Shown: positions 5,258-11,373 of the stretch, piece after piece | How positions within the stretch are numbered: the first letter of the stretch is position 1 | Layout: the number at the start of each line of letters is the position of its first letter | Assembly (NCBI GenBank): GCA_958453935.1 | Contig: CAUDZT010000071.1 | Coordinates: 1 to 11,373, forward strand | Length of the DNA: 11,373 nucleotides | Reading direction: 5' to 3' | Source: an uncultured Collinsella sp. | Lineage (GTDB): Bacteria; Actinomycetota; Coriobacteriia; Coriobacteriales; Coriobacteriaceae | Notes under the pieces: generated by a model | Databases searched by the model: none | Told to the model about the DNA's origin: nothing | What the model saw: the letters and a program-made list of their open reading frames with translations, nothing else | Program-made: the position numbers and the translations under genes

Positions 5258-5344
5258 TGGTGCGGGCGAAAGGACTTGAACCTTCATGGGGTTGCCCCCA
5301 TACGGACCTGAACCGTACGCGTCTGCCAATTCCGCCACGCCCGC
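5258..5344 (-). tRNA. tRNA-Leu (anticodon CAG)
   Basis: An 87-nt minus-strand tRNA with encoded CCA (5258-5260), acceptor GCGGGCG/CGCCCGC and discriminator A. Class II features are present: a D-arm with TGGCGGAATTGGCAGACGCG and a long variable arm (ATGGGGGCAACCCCAT). Anticodon stem TACGG/CCGTA encloses TTCAGGT, giving anticodon CAG (plus-strand 5308-5310), which reads CUG. The T-loop is TTCAAGT. It has its own promoter directly behind tatD and ends at a strong terminator. Confidence 0.97.
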
Positions 5345-5355
5345 GTGCAGGAATT

Positions 5356-5384
5356 AGAATAACGGAGCGCCACCGCGAACGCAA
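5356..5384 (-). promoter_or_regulatory. Promoter of tRNA-Leu
   Basis: On the minus strand, -35 TTGCGT (5379-5384) and -10 TATTCT (5356-5361) are separated by exactly 17 bp, with the -10 about 12 nt before the mature tRNA. The promoter starts 4 nt past the tatD stop, so the tRNA is transcribed independently. Confidence 0.7.
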
Positions 5385-5387
5385 GAA

Positions 5388-6305
5388 CTATTTTTGAAAA
5401 AGTTTGCAGGCATTTTCCCAAGCGGCATGCGCGATTGTTTCGGCGTCCTCACCAGTGCGATCGACACGGTCGTTAACCAGCGCGTTTGCCGTAATGGAGA
5501 TCATTGCGGGCTCGCATTCAAGACCGCGGATGGGCTCCGGAGCCATATACGGGCAATCCGTCTCGAACAAAATTCGATCGAGTGGGGTTGCCGCAAATGC
5601 CTCGCGCACGTCGTCGTTGCGCTTAAAGGTGGCCGCACCACCATAGGCGATATAGCAGCCCAGCTCCACAAAGCGCTCCATCGTGGCGCGGTCCTCGCCA
5701 AAACAGTGCAGCACACAACCGGCCTGGGGCACGCCCACCTCACGAAGCACGTTGTAGGCGTCCACGTGCGAGGTACGCTCCTGGTCCATGTCCTCGTGAC
5801 GCAGATGCAGCTCCACCGGCACGTTACGACACACGGCAAGCTCGAGCTGGCGCGCCATGCAATCAATCTGCACGCTGTGGGGCGCCGGCGTGATGTCGTC
5901 GTCGTAATCCATGTGGTAGTCCAGACCGATTTCGCCAATACCGGCACACAAAGGGTCATCAAGCGCAGCAACAACCTGCGCGTGAATGTCGTCGGTATAG
6001 TCCGGCGCGCCATACGGATGCACGCCGGCAAGATACTTGATCTGCGGGATATCCTGCATCGGCAGAATTTCGCGCACGAGCCAGTCGCTATAGTCCGTCA
6101 CGCTGCGCTTGTCGGCGATGGGGTCGAAGACCGTCACCAACAGGTCGATGCCTGCCGCCTTGGCACGCACGAGTGTCTCGGGCACATCCTTGCCCCAGAA
6201 CGAAAGCAGATGCGCATGCGTGTCAGCAAGCGGTGCCAAGGGCACGGGACAAGCAACCGTCTTCTTTTTCTTGGTAAACGTCACGCGTTCGGCATTAGGC
6301 ATCAT
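5388..6305 (-). CDS. tatD: TatD family metal-dependent deoxyribonuclease
   Basis: TatD proteins are cytoplasmic TIM-barrel amidohydrolase-fold nucleases with 3'-5' exonuclease activity, linked to DNA repair. Metal ligands are recognisable: HxH in LADTHAHL (H30, H32), Glu in GEIGLDYH, His in VELHLRH, His in VLHCFGED, and Asp in ILFETDCPYMAP. The 305-aa product is longer than the usual ~260, owing to a Lys-rich N-terminal extension (TFTKKKKTV) and a longer middle. The start is set at ATG 6305, 7 nt after AGGAG; a second ATG follows at 6302. The start overlaps the end of rsmA by 11 nt, so the pair is translationally coupled. tatD beside rsmA and metG is a conserved bacterial neighbourhood. TatD versus a paralogue such as YcfH cannot be separated by eye. 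Confidence 0.9.
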   Translation of the reverse strand: MMPNAERVTFTKKKKTVACPVPLAPLADTHAHLLSFWGKDVPETLVRAKAAGIDLLVTVFDPIADKRSVTDYSDWLVREILPMQDIPQIKYLAGVHPYGAPDYTDDIHAQVVAALDDPLCAGIGEIGLDYHMDYDDDITPAPHSVQIDCMARQLELAVCRNVPVELHLRHEDMDQERTSHVDAYNVLREVGVPQAGCVLHCFGEDRATMERFVELGCYIAYGGAATFKRNDDVREAFAATPLDRILFETDCPYMAPEPIRGLECEPAMISITANALVNDRVDRTGEDAETIAHAAWENACKLFQK

Positions 6306-7155
6306 GGATGAGCTCCTGAGCCAGGCGGATAAAGTCGGCAACATCAAGCGTTTCTGCGCGCGTGGTGGGTGCGATACCGCAAGCCTCAAAGGCGGCGTCG
6401 AGCACGTCCTTGGCAAAGCCGTTGGCGCTCATGGAGTTGCGAATCGTCTTGCGGCGCTGAGCAAACGCGGCGTCGATCACACGAGTCACAAACTCGCGGT
6501 CGAGGCCCTCGGGTACCACGCCGTCAACGCGATCGATACGCACGACGGCCGAGTCCACGTGCGGTGCCGGCATAAAGCAACGTGGCGGCACCTCAAAGCG
6601 ACCCGTAACCTGCGCATACAGGCCGAGCTTTGCCGTGTAGCCGCCATAGGTCTTGTTACCCGGCACCGCGGCAATGCGATCGGCAACCTCCTTTTGAACC
6701 ATGACCACAGCACGCTTGAGCGCGGGCATCGTCTGGAAGAACTGCAGGATGATCGTCGCCGCCACGTTATAGGGCAAGTTCGCGACAAATACCGTCGGCT
6801 CACCGCCCGCAGCCTGCTCAATCTGCTCCGGGCCCACCTTAAGCGCGTCGCCCATGATAAAGCGGAAGTTGGCATAGTCGGCGGCGTGGGCATCGAGCAC
6901 CGGCTCAAGCTCGGGATCGGCCTCAATGGACGTAACGCACGCCGCTTCCTGCAGCAACGCAAGTGTCAACGTACCGCAACCTGGACCCACCTCGAGTACG
7001 CGCTCGTCACCTGCAAGCTCGGCAAGCCCGCAGATACGTTCGATCACATGATTGTCGATTAGAAAGTTCTGGCCCAGGCGATGCTTGGTCGCAAGGCCAA
7101 ACTCCTCCAGCAGCTCCCTTGTTGCCGTGGGGTTTGCCAAAGGCGAAGTTGTCAT
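6295..7155 (-). CDS. rsmA: 16S rRNA (adenine1518-N6/adenine1519-N6)-dimethyltransferase
   Basis: RsmA (KsgA) dimethylates two adjacent adenines in the 3'-terminal hairpin of 16S rRNA during small-subunit maturation; loss usually gives kasugamycin resistance. The 286-aa protein matches family length. Visible motifs are the N-terminal KHRLGQNFLIDNHV, SAM-binding VLEVGPGCGTLTLAL, acidic IEADPELEPVL, MGDAL, the catalytic NLPYNV, and FMPAPHVDSAVVRI further on. The C-terminal helical domain includes FAQRRKTIRNSM. A strong AAGGAGG lies 5 nt before ATG 7155. The stop overlaps the tatD start. The gene begins only about 40 nt after the metG hairpin, and no clear separate promoter is seen, so it may depend on read-through from metG. 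Confidence 0.96.
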   Translation of the reverse strand: MTTSPLANPTATRELLEEFGLATKHRLGQNFLIDNHVIERICGLAELAGDERVLEVGPGCGTLTLALLQEAACVTSIEADPELEPVLDAHAADYANFRFIMGDALKVGPEQIEQAAGGEPTVFVANLPYNVAATIILQFFQTMPALKRAVVMVQKEVADRIAAVPGNKTYGGYTAKLGLYAQVTGRFEVPPRCFMPAPHVDSAVVRIDRVDGVVPEGLDREFVTRVIDAAFAQRRKTIRNSMSANGFAKDVLDAAFEACGIAPTTRAETLDVADFIRLAQELIHDA

Positions 7156-7193
7156 AGTTGCCTCCTTAGCATGATGGCGGCGTCTTGAAACGA

Positions 7194-7223
7194 AAGGGCA
7201 TGGACCGTTGCGGCCATGCCCTT
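7194..7223 (-). terminator. metG terminator
   Basis: Minus-strand AAGGGCATGG ... CCATGCCCTT forms a 10-bp perfect stem, extended inside by CCG/CGG with one bulged A, followed by TTCGTTT. It lies 42 nt after the metG stop and just before the rsmA RBS. The interrupted T-tract suggests partial termination. Confidence 0.65.
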
Positions 7224-7265
7224 ACATCTAAACAGCAAATTGCCGATATGGCGCTCGTGCGGTCT

Positions 7266-8867
7266 CTACGCCAGACGCGGGAACAGCGGATCGCCCTTCT
7301 CGACGGGCTGACCACCAGCAAGCAGGCCCCAAGCGCAAATGCCCTTGAGGTCGTCGGTCGCGGCCTCGTTCTCGCAGGACAGGCGGCGCAGGGCCTCGGC
7401 AGAGGTCTGAGGCATGAGCGGCATCAGCAGGTGAGCGGCAATGCGGATGGCCTCGAGCAGGTTGTAGATCACAAACGCCAGCTCGTCAGCCTTGGCCTCG
7501 TCCTTGGCAAGTGCCCAGGGCTCGGAGTCCTCGATGTAGTGGTTGGCGGCGTGGATGAGCTCCATGACCTCATCCTTGGCTCCGCCGTAATCGAGCACGT
7601 CCATCTTGGCCATGTAGCGGTCGACCAGGCCATCGGCGATCTTTGCCAGCGGGTTGTCGAACGCATCGAACGATGCGGGCTTGGCGGGCGCGCAACCGTC
7701 AAAGTACTTGCCGCTCATGTTGAGCGAACGCGAGATAAGGTTGCCCCAGCTGTTGGCCAGGTCGGCGTTGTAGACCTGCTCCATGCGATCGAAGCTGATG
7801 GCGCCGTCGGTACCGGGAACGACATCGGTCATAAAGTAGTAGCGATAGCCCTCGACGCCCAGCATGTCGATAACGTCCTGCGGAGCGATGGCGTTACCGC
7901 GGCTCTTGGACATCTTCTCGGCCTTGCCGGTCTCGGCATTGCGCACGGTCAGGAAGCCGTGGGCAAAGACGTGCTCGGGCAGGGCCTCGCCGATGGCCAT
8001 GAGCATGGCGGGCCAAATGACGCAGTGGAAGCGGATGATGTCCTTACCCACGATGTGGAACTGCGCGGGCCAGCGATAGGCCAGCTCGGCACGCGCCTCG
8101 TCGGTGTCGACACCGTAGCCGACGGCCGTCATATAGTTGAGCAGCGCGTCAAACCATACATAGGTCACATGGCCCTCGTCAAACGGAACCTGGATGCCCC
8201 AGTCAAAGCTCGTGCGACTCACAGAAAGGTCGTTGAGGCCGCCCTCGACAAAGCTGCGAACCTCGTTCATGCGGAACGCAGGCTCGACAAAGTCGGGGTG
8301 CTCGTCATAGAGCTTGAGAAGCTTGTCCTGGAAGGCGGAAAGCTTAAAGAAGTAGGACTCCTCCTGGACGCGCTCAAGCGGACGGTGGCAGTCGGGGCAT
8401 AGATGCTGGCCGACGCTGCCGTACTCCTCGTCGCCCTTCTGGACCTGCGTATCGGTGAAGTAGGTCTCGTCAGGCACGCAATACCAACCGTCGTAGCTGC
8501 CCTTATACAGATAGCCGGACTCCTTCATGCGCTCCCACAGGTACTGCACGGCATGATGCTGGCGCGGCTCGGTGGTGCGGATGAAGTCGTCGTTGGAGAT
8601 CTCGAGCTTGCTCCAAAGCTCCTTGAAGTGCGGAGCCTGGCTGTCGGTCCACTCCTGCGGCGTCATGCCATGCTTGGCTGCGGCCTCGGCGACCTTCTCG
8701 CCGTGCTCGTCCATGCCGGTCAGGAACTTGACGTTATAGCCGGCGGAGCGGCGATAGCGAGCCTGAACGTCGGCGATGATGGTGGAATAAGCCGTGCCCA
8801 GGTGCGGATCGGCGTTGACGTAGTAGATGGGCGTCGTGATAAAGAACGAAGGCTTGCTTTGATCCAT
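7266..8867 (-). CDS. metG: Methionine--tRNA ligase (MetRS)
   Basis: This cytosolic class I synthetase charges initiator and elongator tRNA-Met. The 533-aa product has ITTPIYYVNADPHLGTAYS at the N-terminus (HIGH-type motif HLGT at 22-25), GMDEHGEKV, and KMSKS at 318-322. The insert domain has CPDC (157-160) but only WYCVPDE near 128-134, where zinc-binding relatives carry a CxxC, so one ligand is replaced by Asp. There is no C-terminal tRNA-binding (EMAP/Trbp111-like) domain; the protein ends after the anticodon-binding helical bundle. GGAGG is 9 nt before ATG 8867. It follows rsmI by 69 nt and ends at its own hairpin. The order rsmI-metG resembles many Gram-positive genomes. Confidence 0.97.
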   Translation of the reverse strand: MDQSKPSFFITTPIYYVNADPHLGTAYSTIIADVQARYRRSAGYNVKFLTGMDEHGEKVAEAAAKHGMTPQEWTDSQAPHFKELWSKLEISNDDFIRTTEPRQHHAVQYLWERMKESGYLYKGSYDGWYCVPDETYFTDTQVQKGDEEYGSVGQHLCPDCHRPLERVQEESYFFKLSAFQDKLLKLYDEHPDFVEPAFRMNEVRSFVEGGLNDLSVSRTSFDWGIQVPFDEGHVTYVWFDALLNYMTAVGYGVDTDEARAELAYRWPAQFHIVGKDIIRFHCVIWPAMLMAIGEALPEHVFAHGFLTVRNAETGKAEKMSKSRGNAIAPQDVIDMLGVEGYRYYFMTDVVPGTDGAISFDRMEQVYNADLANSWGNLISRSLNMSGKYFDGCAPAKPASFDAFDNPLAKIADGLVDRYMAKMDVLDYGGAKDEVMELIHAANHYIEDSEPWALAKDEAKADELAFVIYNLLEAIRIAAHLLMPLMPQTSAEALRRLSCENEAATDDLKGICAWGLLAGGQPVEKGDPLFPRLA

Positions 8868-8936
8868 GGGGTTTGTCCTCCAGAAAAACGTTGCATACAG
8901 GGGATGATTCTAGCGCAAGGGCTGGATATCCTCCAT

Positions 8937-9815
8937 CTATTGCATATCGAGCACCATGGCATAGACATCGCGCTTGCGGCGCGAATACTTCTGAGACAGG
9001 CGCTTGGCCACCGCAGAGGCGGGCTCCCCCTCCTCGAGCGCGGTGCGGATATCCTCGCGCAGGGCATCGTCGGGATCCGCTACCGCAGCGCCAACCGGCG
9101 CGATGCCGGCCTCCTCGTCCTCGCTCGGCGGCGCGATGACCAGCGCAATCTCGCCCTTTACCTCGCCGCGAGCACGCAGCTCCTCGGCAAGCTGGTCAGC
9201 GGGCCCGCGCAAGACCTCCTCGTGCAGCTTGGTGAGTTCGCGGCAGACGGCAAGCTCACGCTGGGGAAAGACCTCCGCCACGGCCTCGAGCGTCGCCACG
9301 ATGCGATGTGGAGACTCGTAGAAGATGAGTGCGCCGGGCACCACGGCAAGGCGCTGCAAACGGCGCACACGGTCGCCGTGCTTTCGGCCCAAAAAGCCCT
9401 CGAAGAAAAAATGCTCGCAGGGAATGCCGGACGAAACGAGTGCCGTGACGCAAGCAGAGGGTCCGGGAATAACTTCGACAGGCACATCGGCCTCACGCGC
9501 CGCCTCGACCAGCGCCTGGCCGGGATCGGACACGCTCGGCATGCCGGCGTCCGAGGCAAAGGCGAGGGTCTCCCCCGCCAGCAGACGGTCGACCAGGCCG
9601 GCAGCGCGGCTAGCGATCACATTCTCGTCGCAACGGACAAGCGGCTTGGAAATACCCAGGTGCATCAGTAGCTTTGACGTCACACGCGTGTCTTCGCAGC
9701 AAATGGCATCGGCGGCGGCAAAAGCCTCGCCAACGCGCGGGGACAGGTCGCCTAGGTTGCCGATGGGCGTGCCGACCACATAGAGTTTGCCCGTATGGGC
9801 GCTGTTTTGCGTCAT
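8937..9815 (-). CDS. rsmI: 16S rRNA (cytidine1402-2'-O)-methyltransferase
   Basis: RsmI is a tetrapyrrole-methylase-fold enzyme that 2'-O-methylates C1402 in the ribosomal P site, using S-adenosylmethionine. The 292-aa protein contains LYVVGTPIGNLGDLSPR at the N-terminus, CCEDTRVTSKLL, the SAM-binding FASDAGMPSVSDPG, IPGPSACVTAL, FEGFLGRK and FYESPHRIV, all family hallmarks in the expected order. The C-terminal part (about 230-292) is acidic then basic, with a KRLSQKYSRRKRDVY helix as usual. Only 6 nt separate it from the upstream glucanase-like gene, with a weak AATAGG as RBS overlapping that gene's stop. Translation is therefore probably coupled. Confidence 0.96.
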   Translation of the reverse strand: MTQNSAHTGKLYVVGTPIGNLGDLSPRVGEAFAAADAICCEDTRVTSKLLMHLGISKPLVRCDENVIASRAAGLVDRLLAGETLAFASDAGMPSVSDPGQALVEAAREADVPVEVIPGPSACVTALVSSGIPCEHFFFEGFLGRKHGDRVRRLQRLAVVPGALIFYESPHRIVATLEAVAEVFPQRELAVCRELTKLHEEVLRGPADQLAEELRARGEVKGEIALVIAPPSEDEEAGIAPVGAAVADPDDALREDIRTALEEGEPASAVAKRLSQKYSRRKRDVYAMVLDMQ

Positions 9816-9821
9816 ATCAAC

Positions 9822-10883
9822 CTATTCAATCATGCCGCGCTCGAGCGTACCGAGCGCCGCGCGGGCGTCCCATGCTGCAATGCGCTTCTCGGTCTTCCAC
9901 GTTTGGAAGAACCAACCGGCAGCCGGCGCAAACGAAGCCAGCTGGTTGGCGATAAACACGCGCTCGTAGGCATTGCGGCCCTCGGGCGTAACCGACGAGT
10001 TAGCAAAGATCGCCGCGCCCGACCATTCGCCCACCAGCACGGGGAACCCAGTCGAAATCGCCTCTTTAAGCTCGCGCTTGTTACGCGAAATCGCCGTCGT
10101 CAGCCCGCGGGGGCTCGTGATGTCGAGCGCATACTCGTCGCGGTAATGGTACAGGTGAAGGTCCATGTAGACGTTCTTGTACTTGGCGCCGCGCATAAAA
10201 TGCTTCCACTCGCTGGGATGCCCCGACGACGAGAAGACGACGATCTTATCCTCGGGCATATACGAACGGACGAGCTCGTAGGCATCGCGATAGAAATTGC
10301 GCAGGTAGTGAGCGGGAATGCCATCCGTCATGGTGAAGAGGCTCTTGCGAACGCTCATCTGCGGCGTGTCCAGCAGCTCAATGCCCAGCAGGCTCTCGGC
10401 CTCGCCATAGCGATCGGCCAAGCGCTCGAGCACGTCGAGTGCGACATGACGGCCGTTGGTGGACGAATGCCACTCGGCAACAGCCTCCGGCGTGGTGGGC
10501 GAATCGTTGGAATCGCCCTGGCCACCGGGCACGGTTGCCAGATCGAGCAGCACGCGGATGTCGTACTTGGCAGCCCACTCAATTGCGCGGTCGATGTAAT
10601 CGACAACCGATATGTAGGAGGCATCGGACTCCTGTGAGCCAAAGGCATACCAGGGCACCGGCAGACGCACGGCATTGAGACCGATCTGCGCCATGCGACG
10701 AAAATCGTCCTCGCTCACAAACGTCTCGTAATGGCGGCGCATGCGCTCGTTATAGGCGGCGGTACCCATGGCCTCCTGTAGCTCGGCCGCGTTGGATGCA
10801 CCGGTCGCCGCGTACAGCGACGGGGTCACCCAAGGCTCGGGAATAAACCAGCCAGAGAGATTAACGCCGAGTATCCTCTCCAT
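9822..10883 (-). CDS. GH5-type (exo-beta-1,3-glucanase-like) protein, acid/base Glu replaced
   Basis: The 353-aa product resembles TIM-barrel glycoside hydrolases of family 5, closest in my reading to the exo-beta-1,3-glucanase (yeast EXG1-like) branch: GVNLSGWFIPEPWVTPSLY at the start, GLNAVRLPVPWYAF, VLLDLATVPGGQ, GIELLDTPQ, DLHLYHYRDEY, VLVGEWSGA and GWFFQTWKTEK. The nucleophile Glu is present (E286, in GEW). The acid/base Glu of the usual NEP is not: the motif reads D172-T173-P174. The DLHGAPG-type loop also reads DLATVPG, losing its His. It is therefore either a non-catalytic carbohydrate-binding relative or an enzyme with altered chemistry. There is no signal peptide, so it is intracellular. 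ATG 10883 has GGGGG 5 nt upstream. It heads the rsmI-metG group. Confidence 0.8.
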   Translation of the reverse strand: MERILGVNLSGWFIPEPWVTPSLYAATGASNAAELQEAMGTAAYNERMRRHYETFVSEDDFRRMAQIGLNAVRLPVPWYAFGSQESDASYISVVDYIDRAIEWAAKYDIRVLLDLATVPGGQGDSNDSPTTPEAVAEWHSSTNGRHVALDVLERLADRYGEAESLLGIELLDTPQMSVRKSLFTMTDGIPAHYLRNFYRDAYELVRSYMPEDKIVVFSSSGHPSEWKHFMRGAKYKNVYMDLHLYHYRDEYALDITSPRGLTTAISRNKRELKEAISTGFPVLVGEWSGAAIFANSSVTPEGRNAYERVFIANQLASFAPAAGWFFQTWKTEKRIAAWDARAALGTLERGMIE

Positions 10884-11075
10884 CACTGCCCCCTTCGGAT
10901 CATGCAGGTCGAACCCGCATCGTATTGCATAGGATAAGTATCGTTTTGAGTATACCCGCGTGTGCGGACAGGCGACCGAACGGTCTGCAAAGTGACGCGA
11001 AAGTGGGAGGAATGTCTGGGGCGGGCGGGCTCGGAATGGTGCGATGAGGTGTGTACGCGCGCCGGAGGCAGGCAC
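10884..11075. other. Non-coding upstream region of the glucanase-like gene
   Basis: No gene is supported here. An in-frame extension of the glucanase-like gene to 11075 exists, but it is Arg/Pro-rich, has no family similarity and no RBS, and is rejected. The region holds a possible -10 TATACT (minus, 10949-10954), the dyad GACCG-AA-CGGTC (10974-10985) and a small CCGC-GTGT-GCGG hairpin. Confidence 0.5.
10949..10985 (-). promoter_or_regulatory. Possible promoter/operator of the glucanase-like gene
   Basis: A -10-like TATACT lies at 10949-10954 on the minus strand. The position expected for the -35 has a poor hexamer, but it overlaps the dyad GACCGAACGGTC (10974-10985), as an operator might. 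The 5' leader would be about 60 nt. This is a weak, pattern-only call. Confidence 0.3.
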
Positions 11076-11123
11076 CGGAAAGTGTGTCCCGTTCTGAGCC
11101 CTTATTCTGGGACGCAGTTTCCG
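11076..11123. repeat. Inverted repeat with 15-bp arms (REP-like)
   Basis: CGGAAAGTGTGTCCC (11076-11090) and GGGACGCAGTTTCCG (11109-11123) are inverse copies with two mismatches around an 18-nt loop. The arms share the GGGAC core with the element at 2564-2696. It lies just downstream of the third tRNA-tail repeat and may be a REP/REPIN-like unit or a hairpin terminator lacking a T-tract. Confidence 0.55.
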
Positions 11124-11141
11124 CAGAACCCTACATAAAAG

Positions 11142-11166
11142 AAAAGGACCCCTTTGCAGAGGTCCT
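11142..11166 (-). terminator. Distal terminator of the third tRNA-tail repeat
   Basis: Minus-strand AGGACCTCT-GCAA-AGGGGTCCT (9-bp stem with one G-U pair) followed by TTTTCTTTT. Same loop as the other tRNA-tail terminators. Confidence 0.8.
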
Positions 11167-11177
11167 AGTCAATTCAA

Positions 11178-11197
11178 GGTGGCGGGGAAGGGAATCG
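11178..11197 (-). repeat. ~20-nt fragment of a tRNA 3' end
   Basis: Read on the minus strand: end of a T-loop (CGATT), T-stem CCCTT, acceptor strand CCCCGCC, A, then CC. No tRNA body precedes it; the palindromic spacer joins directly. The right boundary of the fragment is uncertain by a few bases because the intact tRNA is outside the window. Confidence 0.65.
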
Positions 11198-11318
11198 CGT
11201 CCGCGCGCTGCGCGGACGGACCGCTGCGGCGCTTACGCGCCTTGCGAGCTGCGCTGGCAAACGCTTACGCGTTTACTCAGCTCCGCGCCCTCACGGGGTT
11301 CGATTCCATGTGGGGCTG
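11198..11318. repeat. Palindrome-rich spacer of the third tail repeat
   Basis: About 121 bp. Hairpins are 11199-11217 (GTCCGCGC-GCT-GCGCGGAC), a short GGCGC-TTAC-GCGCC, and 11259-11274 (AAACGC-TTAC-GCGTTT). The last corresponds in place and form to the covarying hairpin of the other two spacers. The primary sequence is otherwise diverged. The right end carries GGTTCGATTCC on the plus strand, matching in inverted form the visible T-arm bases of this locus. Confidence 0.7.
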
Positions 11319-11329
11319 CATAAAAGAAA

Positions 11330-11351
11330 AGGACCCCTTTGCAGAGGTCCT
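11330..11351 (-). terminator. Proximal terminator of the third tRNA
   Basis: An exact copy of the hairpin at 11145-11166, lying 11 nt after the presumed end of the tRNA that continues beyond the window. Confidence 0.8.
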
Positions 11352-11362
11352 AGTCAATTCAA

Positions 11363-11373
11363 GGTGGCGGGGA
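11363..11373 (-). tRNA. 3' end of a tRNA cut by the window edge (identity unknown)
   Basis: Only the minus-strand tail TCCCCGCCACC is visible: one T-stem base, acceptor strand CCCCGCC, discriminator A and CC. By analogy with the Arg and Leu loci, a complete tRNA beginning GGCGGGG should lie to the right. The anticodon cannot be known from here. Confidence 0.55.

Larger units (their letters stand above)
5028..5275 (-). repeat. tRNA-Leu tail repeat (duplicate of tRNA 3' end plus terminator)
   Basis: The block 5028-5086 recurs at 5216-5275 with one extra A and one substitution in the terminator region. Reading the minus strand, the layout is tRNA-Leu tail, trailer, terminator, T-run, ATG, 129-bp spacer, an 18-nt copy of the tRNA tail (5069-5086), then a second trailer and terminator. 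The distal copy ends exactly at the ATG that follows the T-run, after which sequence unrelated to the repeat leads into the SPFH gene. This is the same plan as at tRNA-Arg, although the tRNA sequence differs. Confidence 0.88.
11134..11373 (-). repeat. Third tRNA-tail repeat (parent tRNA beyond window edge)
   Basis: Positions 11134-11188 recur exactly at 11319-11373 (period 185), and the repeat probably continues past the window. On the minus strand the block holds a tRNA-like 3' end (T-stem CCCTT, acceptor CCCCGCC, discriminator A, then CCT, so CCA is not fully encoded), a trailer, a GCAA-loop terminator, a T-run and ATG. Between the copies is a palindromic spacer. The layout matches the Arg and Leu loci. 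Confidence 0.8.

Noticed and set aside
5028..5275. att sites of a resident integrative element at tRNA-Leu
   Set aside because: The duplicated tRNA tail does look like an att core, but the copies are only about 190 bp apart with no integrase or cargo, so at most this is a remnant or a distinct mini-element.
4050..5279. A 409-codon plus-strand open frame antisense to the SPFH gene and running into the tRNA-Leu repeat
   Set aside because: It is antisense to a clear SPFH gene, and its end lies inside the tail repeat and tRNA tail. No RBS or motif.
7185..9671. Two long plus-strand open frames antisense to metG and rsmI
   Set aside because: They are shadows of two well-identified minus-strand genes. 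Composition is typical of antisense GC-rich frames and no conserved motif is seen.
10884..11075. N-terminal extension of the glucanase-like protein to 11075
   Set aside because: The extra 64 residues are Arg/Pro-rich, and family similarity begins right after ATG 10883, which has its own RBS.

Overview
The window is about 60% GC by eye. It holds a compact block of housekeeping genes, nearly all on the minus strand, interrupted by tRNA genes that carry an unusual repeated tail. The protein set (SerRS, ProC, RlmH, an SPFH/stomatin protein, TatD, RsmA, MetRS, RsmI) and the style of the sequence suggest a high-GC Gram-positive gut bacterium. My best guess is Coriobacteriia, Collinsella-like. That is an inference from general familiarity, since there is no rRNA or other marker here.

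Layout, left to right. 1-353: a tRNA-Arg(ACG) gene (minus) followed downstream by tandem 191-bp units, each carrying the last ~20 nt of the tRNA, its terminator and a palindrome-rich spacer. 434-811: a small unknown protein with a LexA-like dyad upstream. 985-2268: serS with its own terminator. 2380-2553: a 57-residue membrane protein, the only plus-strand gene, divergent from serS and convergent with proC. 2561-2700: an inverted-repeat element between that gene and proC. 4970-2711: SPFH protein, rlmH and proC, in transcription order, probably one transcript. 5028-5344: tRNA-Leu(CAG) with the same kind of tail repeat. 7155-5388: rsmA overlapping tatD. 10883-7266: a GH5-type glucanase-like protein, rsmI and metG, tightly spaced and ending at a hairpin terminator. 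10884-11130: non-coding, with a 15-bp-arm inverted repeat. 11134-11373: a third tRNA-tail repeat whose parent tRNA lies beyond the right edge.

Together the genes serve translation: two aminoacyl-tRNA synthetases, three rRNA methyltransferases (RsmA, RsmI, RlmH) and tRNA genes. The rsmI-metG-tatD-rsmA group resembles the conserved neighbourhood known from Bacillus subtilis. The glucanase-like gene and the SPFH gene are additions at the heads of two operons.

The most interesting signal is the tRNA-tail family. Three different tRNA loci have the same architecture: tRNA - terminator - ~120-130 bp spacer - 18-20 nt copy of the tRNA 3' end - terminator copy. The Arg and Leu spacers are homologous and show compensatory changes in a hairpin. 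Each spacer also ends in an inverted 11-nt copy of the T-arm of its own tRNA. The nearest parallel I know is the E. coli tyrT/rtT repeat.
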